A DNA stretch of 21,384 nt from NCBI GenBank assembly GCA_031556335.1, contig JAVBTE010000087.1:1-21384 (forward strand), given 5' to 3'. The number at the start of each line of letters is the position of its first letter. Position 1 is the stretch's first letter. The notes below the pieces were generated by a model. It saw nothing but the letters and a program-made list of their open reading frames with translations. It had not been told where the DNA came from and ran no database searches. Source of the stretch: Limiplasma sp031556335 (GTDB taxonomy: Bacteria; Bacillota; Clostridia; Christensenellales; Aristaeellaceae). Shown piece by piece: positions 13,339 to 19,810 of this stretch. Position numbers and translations under genes: made by a program.

Positions 13339-14043
13339 TCACAGCCCGCTCAGCGCGTCCCGTTCCTCCTGGGTCAACTCCCGCCACATTCCCCTGGGCA
13401 GTTCTCCCAGCTTCAACGGGCCAAAGCGGATGCGCCTCAGCAGCGCCACCTCATGCCCGATCTCCGCCACCATTTTGCGCACCTGCCGGTTGCGCCCCTC
13501 GTGGATGGTGATCAGTAAATCGCTATAAAAAGGCATCTCGCTCAGAATCTTCACCTTTGCCTTGGCGGTGGGCCGGCCGTCCACCAGCACGCCGTTTTCC
13601 AGCCTTCTGGCTTCCTCCGGGGTCACCCGGTTGCTGACCCGGGCCAGGTACACCTTTTCCACTTCCTTGGAAGGATGCAGCATGCGCTCGGTCAAATCGC
13701 CGTCGTTTGTCAGCAATAAAAGCCCTTCGCTGTCATAATCCAGCCGTCCCACGGGATACAGCCGCGCGGGAAAATCCCGGAATTTGTCCAGCACGGTGGC
13801 CCGCCCTTCCGGGTCGCTGGCGGTGGTCACCTCGCCCGCGGGCTTGTGGTACATGATATAGTATTTGCGCTCCTCAGGCTTCACCACCCGGCCGTCCACG
13901 CAAACGACCTGTCCGTCGCCCACCTGTGCGCCCATCACGTCCACCACCGCGCCGTCCACGCTCACCCGGCCGTCCAAAATCATCTGTTCCGCCGCCCGCC
14001 GCGACGCGACCCCACAGGAGGCCAGGTATTTCTGCAACCGCAT
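13339..14043 (-). CDS. rluB: Pseudouridine synthase, RluB/RsuA family
   Basis: A 234-residue enzyme that converts a uridine to pseudouridine in ribosomal RNA. An S4 RNA-binding domain (MRLQKYLASCGVASRRAAEQ, residues 1-60) is followed by the catalytic domain with VGRLDYDSEGLLLLTNDGDL, where Asp102 is the catalytic residue, and by EGRNRQVRKM near 180-190, the other hallmark of the RsuA/RluB/E/F group. Length is normal. The RluB assignment over RsuA or RluF is usual for Firmicutes but not decided by the sequence here. The ATG at 14043 has GAGGGGG seven bases upstream. It follows the acetyltransferase by 12 bases and no terminator separates it from the H1-like gene. Confidence 0.9.
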   Translation of the reverse strand: MRLQKYLASCGVASRRAAEQMILDGRVSVDGAVVDVMGAQVGDGQVVCVDGRVVKPEERKYYIMYHKPAGEVTTASDPEGRATVLDKFRDFPARLYPVGRLDYDSEGLLLLTNDGDLTERMLHPSKEVEKVYLARVSNRVTPEEARRLENGVLVDGRPTAKAKVKILSEMPFYSDLLITIHEGRNRQVRKMVAEIGHEVALLRRIRFGPLKLGELPRGMWRELTQEERDALSGL

Positions 14044-14055
14044 CCTTTTGCCCCC

Positions 14056-14613
14056 TCATCCTAAAAACCGGTAAAATGACAGCACGCTGTCCCTCATGGC
14101 CGCCGGCCGGTCCGCCTGGGCTGGGTCGGCAAAATGGCGCAGCTTGTCCACACCGCCCAGGGAAAACTGGCTCCTTTGCAAAAACTGGCAGGCCACGGGG
14201 TTTTGGTCGTCAATGTCCACCCAAAGCCCTTTCATCTTCTTCCTCCCCGCCCAGTCCATGCACGCGTTCAAAAGCTCCGTGCCCACACCCTGCCGCCTTA
14301 CGGAAGCGTCCACCCGCAAATCCAGCATCCGGCAAAGGGCGTATTGGGCGGGGGCGGCCACCAGTTGCCCCACGAACCGCTCCTCCAAAAACGCGAAAAA
14401 GCATGCCCAACTTTTATGGGCAAGCACGTTTTCCACTGTGATATTCGTCCAAACGGGCCACTGACGCCATTCCGCCGTGTTCAGCGGCGTGTATTCCGGT
14501 ACAAAGCCCTTGCGCGTTACCCGCACCTGTATCAGCTCGCCGGCCAGATACCGCGCATCCACCTGGTTCAACTGGGATATCGTGTTTTCGTTTGGGGGAA
14601 GGATGGTCAGCAT
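14056..14613 (-). CDS. GNAT-family N-acetyltransferase
   Basis: A 185-residue GCN5-related acetyltransferase. Motif A is seen as LRVDASVRRQGVGTELL, with the acetyl-CoA pyrophosphate loop RRQGVG, followed by the helix ACMDWAGRKKMKG and motif B LWVDIDDQNPVACQFLQRSQF. The N-terminal part (ISQLNQVDARYLAGELIQVRV) carries the acceptor-binding region and is not diagnostic. The acceptor is unknown; it could be a small molecule, antibiotic or protein. The ATG at 14613 has AGGAG seven bases upstream, which decides the start over the longer open frame. A likely promoter at 14690-14718 and the dacF terminator lie just upstream, so this is probably the first gene of the operon that includes rluB and the chaperone-like genes. 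Confidence 0.82.
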   Translation of the reverse strand: MLTILPPNENTISQLNQVDARYLAGELIQVRVTRKGFVPEYTPLNTAEWRQWPVWTNITVENVLAHKSWACFFAFLEERFVGQLVAAPAQYALCRMLDLRVDASVRRQGVGTELLNACMDWAGRKKMKGLWVDIDDQNPVACQFLQRSQFSLGGVDKLRHFADPAQADRPAAMRDSVLSFYRFLG

Positions 14614-14689
14614 ACACCCACTCCTGGCGAACGCTTCTTTCATGAAACACGGCCATTGGCCGTCTGTTCTCCGGCGCCGGTTCGGGTTA

Positions 14690-14718
14690 AGCATATCAAA
14701 AATCCCCGCAAAATACAA
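14690..14718 (-). promoter_or_regulatory. Probable promoter of the GNAT-rluB operon
   Basis: In minus sense TTGTAT (14718-14713) and TATGCT (14695-14690) are separated by 17 bases, 77 bases before the GNAT start codon. Both hexamers are partial matches. It follows the dacF terminator directly, which supports a new transcription unit. The leader between has a hairpin of ACGGCC/GGCCGT. Confidence 0.4.
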
Positions 14719-14726
14719 GTAACAGC

Positions 14727-14757
14727 AAAAAGTGGCACATGCTTGCGCACGTGCCAC
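14727..14757 (-). terminator. Intrinsic terminator of the dacF transcript
   Basis: In minus sense an 11-bp stem (14757-14747 with 14742-14732, one G-U pair) closes on the loop GCAA and is followed by TTTTT (14731-14727). It lies 27 bases after the stop codon of the dacF-like gene. Confidence 0.88.
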
Positions 14758-14783
14758 CGCACCGTTCAAAATATCCCCTTTTC

Positions 14784-15938
14784 CTATTCCGCCACGGCCT
14801 GCCCCGGGGCCATCATCCACTGCCGCAGCATCCTGTCCAGCTCAAAGCCAAAGTCGCGGGACGGGGCGGCGTCCCGGGTCACCAGCGGCGTCCTGGCCAG
14901 CACGTCGCCCTCCAGCACCAGCCGCGCCTCGCCTACGGGCTTCCCCATGGGCAACCCCGCCTTCACCCCTTCCGGCAGTTCCATTTCCAGGGTCGGGATC
15001 TCTCCCTTGCGCACCGGGGCCGTCAAAGCGTCCTGTGCGCACACATACACGGTTTCCTCCCGGCCGTCCTCCACCGGAAGCGCCCGCACGGCCTCGTCCG
15101 CGGCCAGCGCCGTGAACATCTCAAAGCGTTCAAAACCCACGTCCATCATTCGCTTGGCCTCTTCAAACCAGTTTCCGCAGCACAGCACCACGCCGATCAC
15201 TTCCAGGCCCTCCCGCCGGGCCCCAAACACCAGGCAGCGCCCGGCGGCCTTGGTGTATCCGGTCTTGATGCCCGTCGCGCCCTCATATTCGCTCAGCAGA
15301 CGGTTTTTGTTGCGCAAAATCCGGTCGTAACTGCGGCCTTCCCATGGAATCGCGCCCCGCTCTGTGCTCACCAGCTCCCGAAACTCAGGGTATTTCATGG
15401 CTTCGCGGGCGATCAGGGCCAGCTCGTAGGCCGTGGTCTGGTGCCCCGCCACGGGCAGCCCGTTGGGGTTCACAAAAACGGTCTTTTCGCACCCCAACTC
15501 CCGGGCCCGTTCCGTCATCCGCCCGCAAAACGCGTCCACGCTGCCGCCGATGTGCTCCGCAATGGCCACCGCCGCGTCATTGCCGCTGGCCAGCATCAAG
15601 CCATACAGCAAATTCCGCAGGGGAATCTTCTCGCCCAGGTTCAAATAGATGCTGGTTCCCGGCACGCCATAGGCATTCCGGCCCACGGTCACCACCTCGT
15701 CCAGCTTGCCATACTCAAGGGCCATCAAAGCGGTCATCACCTTTGTGGTGGACGCCATGGGAAGCGGTTGGTTTTCATTGCATTTCAGCAGGACTCTGCC
15801 GGTTTTCGCCTCAATCAGCACAGCGGCTTTGGCGCTGGACTCAATGGCGTCCCCGGTGTCCTCCGCCTTGGCATTGCCCGTAAAAAAGGCCAGCACCGCG
15901 CAAAACAGCACCAGCATTACCGATTTCAGCCTGTCCAT
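14784..15938 (-). CDS. dacF: D-alanyl-D-alanine carboxypeptidase, DacF type
   Basis: A 384-residue low-molecular-weight penicillin-binding protein that trims the last D-Ala from peptidoglycan stem peptides outside the membrane. The signal peptide (LKSVMLVLFCAVLAFFTGNAKA) is followed by the peptidase S11 catalytic motifs: SxxK as STTK at 63-66, SGN at 118-120 and KTG at 225-227. The C-terminal part (about 250-355) is the PBP5-like beta domain and ends with an amphipathic helix (ELDRMLRQWMMAP) that can hold it to the membrane. The ATG at 15938 has AGGAAGG five bases upstream; GTG at 15953 overlaps the ytfJ stop and is less likely. It is in line with ytfJ, which fits sporulation-linked cell wall work. 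The exact paralogue (dacF versus dacB/dacA) is not decided. Confidence 0.88.
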   Translation of the reverse strand: MDRLKSVMLVLFCAVLAFFTGNAKAEDTGDAIESSAKAAVLIEAKTGRVLLKCNENQPLPMASTTKVMTALMALEYGKLDEVVTVGRNAYGVPGTSIYLNLGEKIPLRNLLYGLMLASGNDAAVAIAEHIGGSVDAFCGRMTERARELGCEKTVFVNPNGLPVAGHQTTAYELALIAREAMKYPEFRELVSTERGAIPWEGRSYDRILRNKNRLLSEYEGATGIKTGYTKAAGRCLVFGARREGLEVIGVVLCCGNWFEEAKRMMDVGFERFEMFTALAADEAVRALPVEDGREETVYVCAQDALTAPVRKGEIPTLEMELPEGVKAGLPMGKPVGEARLVLEGDVLARTPLVTRDAAPSRDFGFELDRMLRQWMMAPGQAVAE

Positions 15939-15949
15939 GCTCGCCTTCC

Positions 15950-16474
15950 TCACTCCGCGGGAAAGTCGTCGTCGTCCTGGTCCATGGCGACGCCCGCCGC
16001 AAAACCCTTGCCGAACATGGATCCTTCCTGCTGCCCTGTGGAAAAGAACCCCTTTTTCCGGGGTTTGTCCATTTTCCCCTGCTTATCGCCGGTTTGCTTC
16101 TGCTCGTCCATCTGCCGGAAATCTTCCAGCATTTGCGGCAACAGTTCCACCACCCGTTCCATGGGGCCGGAGGCCTGGGCGGGCAGCATCTTCACGGTAC
16201 CTTCTCCCACCACCAAAAAGCCCACCGGCTGCACAGACACCCCGGCCCCGGTGCCCCCGGCAAAGGGAAATTTCTCCGGGGGTTGCCGCTGCCGGTCGTC
16301 GGCGGCATATTCTCCCCCCCCCGCCACAAACCCAAAGCTTACCCGAGACACCGGAATAATGGTGGTTCCCTTGCTTCCCAGCACCGGCGAACCGATCACC
16401 GTGTTCACGTCCACCATGCTGCGAATGCTCTCCATGGTGGTCTGCATCATATTATCGATGGGATGTTGCTGCAT
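15950..16474 (-). CDS. ytfJ: GerW/YtfJ family sporulation protein
   Basis: A 174-residue protein of the spore germination GerW family. The core MQTTMESIRSMVDVNTVIGSPV is followed by the signature GTTIIPVSRVSFGFVAGGGEY, which is nearly invariant in the family, and by FPFAGGTGAGVSVQPVGFLVV. The C-terminal third is charged and variable, ending in an Asp-rich run (DQDDDDFPAE). In Bacillus the protein is made in the developing spore and needed for normal germination. The ATG at 16474 is chosen because AGGAG lies seven bases before it; ATG at 16480 and TTG at 16489 are alternatives. It overlaps the DUF2953 gene by 23 bases, the same neighbour order as ytfI-ytfJ in Bacillus. Confidence 0.9.
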   Translation of the reverse strand: MQQHPIDNMMQTTMESIRSMVDVNTVIGSPVLGSKGTTIIPVSRVSFGFVAGGGEYAADDRQRQPPEKFPFAGGTGAGVSVQPVGFLVVGEGTVKMLPAQASGPMERVVELLPQMLEDFRQMDEQKQTGDKQGKMDKPRKKGFFSTGQQEGSMFGKGFAAGVAMDQDDDDFPAE

Positions 16475-17078
16475 ATCCATTCTCCTCAACGCTGGTTTCT
16501 TTGTCCCGGGCCCTCGCCGCCCGGCGGTATGTCACCGCAAGCAGAGATGCCACAAGGGCTAGACTGCCCAATCGCACAAACAATATTCCCCCCGCCGTCA
16601 GCGTGGAGCCCGCCCGCTGAAAATCCACCTCGCTGCGCACCTCCAGCTTTTCGGGGGCCGCGCCCAGATACCGCAAGGTGTCCATCACAATGTTCAGCCC
16701 GGCGTAGCAAAGGGCGGTGGCCGCCGCGTCCTCAAAGGCGATGCGCACCCGCGCCCAAACCCTTTCAAACCGCACTGCCCGGGCCAACGCCTCCCGCATG
16801 GGTTTGGAAAACACGGCTTTCCGCAGGGCCGGGTCCAGCCGCCATAACGCTTCCGCAATATTCATGGCCTCGCCGGCCCCGTCTTCCTCGGTTTCTTTGG
16901 GCGGTTCCCCCTTGGCCTTTCCCTGCCCCAGCCGCACATCCTGTCCCACCGCCGGCATCCCCGTCACGCTCACCCGCAGACGGTATCCCAGCCCTTTTCC
17001 AATGCGGATTTCAAACCGCAACGTCAGGGGGAGGATCAGCAGCGAGTACAGCCCCAAAAAAAGCATATAAAAATTCAT
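16452..17078 (-). CDS. DUF2953 membrane protein (YtfI-like)
   Basis: A 208-residue protein with an N-terminal transmembrane segment (MNFYMLFLGLYSLLILPLTL), a stretch of beta strands (FEIRIGKGLGYRLRVSVTG) and a C-terminal hydrophobic region (TLTAGGILFVRLGSLALVASLLAV), with charged helices between. The layout and its place before ytfJ match DUF2953, the ytfI neighbour of ytfJ in Bacillus. Its role in sporulation is not known in detail. The ATG at 17078 has AAAGGAGG about ten bases upstream; the longer frame from 17150 lacks a site. It follows the XRE gene at 17176 after a 97 bp gap with no obvious terminator. Confidence 0.75.
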   Translation of the reverse strand: MNFYMLFLGLYSLLILPLTLRFEIRIGKGLGYRLRVSVTGMPAVGQDVRLGQGKAKGEPPKETEEDGAGEAMNIAEALWRLDPALRKAVFSKPMREALARAVRFERVWARVRIAFEDAAATALCYAGLNIVMDTLRYLGAAPEKLEVRSEVDFQRAGSTLTAGGILFVRLGSLALVASLLAVTYRRAARARDKETSVEENGYAATSHR

Positions 17079-17175
17079 GCCCTTCCGTCCTCCTTTGGTG
17101 GAAGCGTTTCCTCCATCAAAGTTTGCGAAGCGGAAGGGCATGCTATGCATGTGGGGTTGGTGATCGTCCGGGGCT

Positions 17176-17487
17176 TTAGCGGCCTGTTGCTTGTTCCTGA
17201 TATGCCCTCATCAAATCCACAGCCTTCACGGCAAATTCAATTTCAAACGGTTCCAGTTCCCCCGACAGTCTAAGCCGCGCCAGCGAATCAAACAGCAGCG
17301 CATCCGTCCCCACATGAAAACAATTGGCAACCTTGATCAAGGTCTCTACGGATACTTGCTCCGTTCCGTTTTCGATATGTCCCACAAAGCTCACAGTAGA
17401 ACCAATCGCTTCGGCCAGCTGCACCTGGGTCAGCCTGCGCACTTTCCGAAACGCGCGAATTCGTAATCCAAGAGCCTTGTAGTCCAT
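17176..17487 (-). CDS. XRE-family transcriptional regulator
   Basis: A 103-residue protein with a helix-turn-helix at about residues 6-62 (LRIRAFRKVRRLTQVQLAEAIG, recognition helix STVSFVGHIENGTEQVS, then LIKVANCFHVGTDALL) and a helical C-terminal tail (LEPFEIEFAVKAVDLMRAYQEQ). The single domain and short tail resemble SinR or SlrR-like regulators without their dimerisation hook. The ATG at 17487 has GGAGG five bases upstream. A strong promoter lies at 17523-17551. It is divergent from the 72-residue regulator at 17609 and upstream of the DUF2953-ytfJ-dacF block. Targets are unknown; autoregulation and control of the divergent partner are natural guesses. Confidence 0.82.
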   Translation of the reverse strand: MDYKALGLRIRAFRKVRRLTQVQLAEAIGSTVSFVGHIENGTEQVSVETLIKVANCFHVGTDALLFDSLARLRLSGELEPFEIEFAVKAVDLMRAYQEQATGR

Positions 17488-17522
17488 ACAAACCTCCAGA
17501 AATTGCCAGTATTATTATTTGC

Positions 17523-17551
17523 ATTTTAGTCCACATAGTTCTAAGTGTCAA
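17523..17551 (-). promoter_or_regulatory. Strong promoter for the minus-strand XRE gene
   Basis: In minus sense TTGACA (17551-17546) is a perfect -35, followed after 17 bases by TAAAAT (17528-17523), five of six. It starts the XRE gene at 17487. Confidence 0.75.
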
Positions 17552-17571
17552 TACCTCATCTTGGGGTGCAC

Positions 17572-17577
17572 TATAAT
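17572..17577 (+). promoter_or_regulatory. TATAAT -10 box for the plus-strand XRE gene
   Basis: A perfect TATAAT lies 31 bases before the start codon of the 72-residue regulator. No good -35 is seen at 16 to 18 bases, so activation or weak expression is possible. The region overlaps that of the divergent promoter. Confidence 0.4.
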
Positions 17578-17608
17578 TTTCGTTAATTACGTAACAGGAG
17601 ATGGATAA

Positions 17609-17827
17609 ATGAGACTGCGTATCCGAGATCTCCGGGAAGATCAAGACCTTTCGCAACAGTTTGTCGCGCACCACCTTCACTGCAGCCAATCGCTCTATTC
17701 GAAATATGAAAGATGCGAACGGGAACTGCCTCTGCGCCTCGCCATTGAGCTGGCCCAGTATTACCATACGAGCATTGATTATTTAGTAGGCCTTACAGAT
17801 GAGCCCTTGCCCTACCCGCATAAATAA
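17609..17827 (+). CDS. Small XRE-family regulator
   Basis: A 72-residue protein that is little more than one helix-turn-helix: MRLRIRDLREDQDLSQQFVA, then HLHCSQSLYSKYERCERELP and LAIELAQYYHTSIDYLVGLTD. The LVGLTD ending is the usual close of the XRE fold. The ATG at 17609 has AGGAG eight bases upstream. The gene is alone on its transcript and ends at a perfect terminator whose stem begins at the stop codon. Together with the divergent gene at 17487 it forms a pair that shares one control region. Its targets are unknown. Confidence 0.85.
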   Translation: MRLRIRDLREDQDLSQQFVAHHLHCSQSLYSKYERCERELPLRLAIELAQYYHTSIDYLVGLTDEPLPYPHK

Positions 17828-17859
17828 ATCACCGTTTGCCAAGCAGCAAACGGTGATTT
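17826..17859. terminator. Perfect 14-bp bidirectional terminator
   Basis: Positions 17826-17839 and 17846-17859 form a perfect 14-bp stem around CAAGCA, with TTTT at 17857-17860 on the plus strand and A/T ends on the other. It begins at the stop codon of the small XRE gene and lies eight bases from the stop codon of the convergent membrane protein gene, so it serves both. Confidence 0.9.
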
Positions 17860-17866
17860 TATCGCC

Positions 17867-19810
17867 TCATTTCCCCAAAACAGCATCCTCCGTCCCACTC
17901 CACTCCCGCTTCCGGCATACGCCCAGCACGCCCAGGCAGTTGCCCAAAAAAATCGGGAAGACATAGCGCACCAGCACGCAGGGGGCAAACAGCAGCAGCG
18001 CCATCACAGAAAGCATCCACCCCATGGCAAGCGCCAGGGCTTTGTCCCTCCGGTAACACGCGGCCAAGAACAAAAACACGCTCAACCAGCACTGTACCCC
18101 TACGCTAAAAAACATCCGCAAAACAGGCACTGATAGAAAGGCGTTTCGCGAGGTGAGATCGTACAAAAACGCCTGCAGCCGGGGAAACACGCTGCGATAC
18201 TGAATTGGCCCGCCAAGTTTCTCAGGGTTCAGATCCTCCTGCCCGGTCAAAAGATATCCCAAATGAAAATGGTCGGGATAGACCCGGGCGTGGGAGGTGT
18301 CATGGACGAACCATATACCCCGGTTCAGCTCTAAAAACGCCTCTGCATAGGCCTTTGGTTCGTGGAGACCCACCATTGCCCACGTTTTCAAAAAGCCGCC
18401 CCACCCGGTGTCCCTGCCGGCATCCTGGCCCACGTTGATGTTTTGTTTCACCCGGTCCGCCAGCTTGGGCACGTACAGCTTCTCGATGTCAGGCAGCTTA
18501 AAAAACTGCGCCGCCTCCGCATACAGCGGGCTGTCCTTCGGCATCGCGCCCATGGCGCGGGCCATCTGCTGGCATGGCACGCTGGCCATGTCCCGCCTGG
18601 TGACAAAGGCGCTCTGCGCGTTCAGGGCGGCATCCACGGCCGCGCTTCCCACCAGCATGGCCGCTATAACGCCCGTCAGCAGAACCATCAGCCATCTTTT
18701 CTTCCGGGCCGCCTCACACCCGTTTCGCTTCCCGCGGATAAGCACCCAAGCGCCCAGCAGCAAAATCGCCGCCGACGCCGTGCCGTTGTGTCTCAACAAA
18801 GCCAGACAGATCCCGGTGACGCATAAGGCTGTCACGCGCTTCCAGGAAACCGCGCCTTTCGCGGTTTGGGCAAGCTCAAACAACTGCACCCCAAACAGCA
18901 GAGCCACAGCGGCAAAAGGCACATCCTTCGTGGTGGAAATCGTCATGATGGGAAACACCGGAAACAGTCCAAAAAACAGAGTCACGATCACACAAATCGC
19001 CGCCGGGGTTCCCCTGTGGTGCATTTTGGCCACAGCATAGGCCAGGCTGCCGCCCACCAGCAGCATCTGAAACCAGCAAAGCAAAGCGACAAAAAGCGTT
19101 CCCCCGCCATGCAAAGAGTTGCTCACCCATAAAACCATCTTCACGATCAGCGTATACAGGGTGGAATGGGCGGTGGTATACTGGCCGGAAATCGCCTGTC
19201 CCAGGTGCGTGCCTATGTCATGGCTGGCCAGCCCGGGAAAGTTGGCCAACCACACCGGCAGCCAGCAAAGCAGCAAAATCCCCAGGCTCAACCAAAAAAA
19301 ACGCAGGCTCATCCGCTCCGAGGCGCAGTTCCCGGACTCCTCTTCTCTCCGCCGCATTGTACGAAGCGCCGCCCCTCCCCGGCGAATGATCCAAAGCACC
19401 CAAAGCATGGTCAGGGCCGCCAAGCCGAGCCAGCAACACAATCCGGTCAAAAGCGGCAGCGGTTCCAGGCGAAAGGCGCCATACACCTGCAATTCGCATC
19501 CCGCGGCGCAGGCGGCTCCAAAGGCAAGCCCCATGCCAATGGCATAGCGCAGGCTGCGCCCCCTGGCGTGGCCGTAGCAATCCCAGGCCAAAACAAACCC
19601 CATCCCAAGCCCCAGAGCGCCGCGCAAAAGCGCGCCGCCCATCTCCAACCGGGACAGAGGCGAATACAGGGCCAGCCCCATCCCGCACAAAATTCCCAAG
19701 CCAATGGCAACCGCCCGTCTTGCATGCTTTTCGAAAAAACGAACCACGCATTGTCCCCCTTCGGTCTCTTTTGTGTTTTCCATCCCATACGGTCCGGGCC
19801 ATTCCCTCAC
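17867..19810 (-). CDS. Large polytopic membrane protein, DUF6020-like
   Basis: A 647-residue protein with about a dozen hydrophobic segments, a long loop with FPGLASHDIGTHLGQAISGQYTTAHSTLYTLIVK between membrane spans, and a larger soluble region around residues 400-540 (LPDIEKLYVPKLADRVKQN, WAMVGLHEPKAYAEAFLELNRG). The arrangement of an Asp-containing first loop and many spans is that of GT-C type lipid-linked glycosyltransferases, and the text resembles DUF6020 proteins of Clostridia. Function is not proven; synthesis of a surface polymer is a reasonable inference. GTG at 19810 overlaps the ABC gene stop as GTGA with GGAG five bases upstream; ATG at 19783 is an alternative with a poorer site. 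Confidence 0.7.
   Translation of the reverse strand: MREWPGPYGMENTKETEGGQCVVRFFEKHARRAVAIGLGILCGMGLALYSPLSRLEMGGALLRGALGLGMGFVLAWDCYGHARGRSLRYAIGMGLAFGAACAAGCELQVYGAFRLEPLPLLTGLCCWLGLAALTMLWVLWIIRRGGAALRTMRRREEESGNCASERMSLRFFWLSLGILLLCWLPVWLANFPGLASHDIGTHLGQAISGQYTTAHSTLYTLIVKMVLWVSNSLHGGGTLFVALLCWFQMLLVGGSLAYAVAKMHHRGTPAAICVIVTLFFGLFPVFPIMTISTTKDVPFAAVALLFGVQLFELAQTAKGAVSWKRVTALCVTGICLALLRHNGTASAAILLLGAWVLIRGKRNGCEAARKKRWLMVLLTGVIAAMLVGSAAVDAALNAQSAFVTRRDMASVPCQQMARAMGAMPKDSPLYAEAAQFFKLPDIEKLYVPKLADRVKQNINVGQDAGRDTGWGGFLKTWAMVGLHEPKAYAEAFLELNRGIWFVHDTSHARVYPDHFHLGYLLTGQEDLNPEKLGGPIQYRSVFPRLQAFLYDLTSRNAFLSVPVLRMFFSVGVQCWLSVFLFLAACYRRDKALALAMGWMLSVMALLLFAPCVLVRYVFPIFLGNCLGVLGVCRKREWSGTEDAVLGK

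Noticed and set aside
14739..16562. Plus-strand open frame of 607 codons antisense to dacF and ytfJ
   Set aside because: Low-complexity His/Pro/Gly-rich text with no family features, opposite genes with clear active-site motifs.
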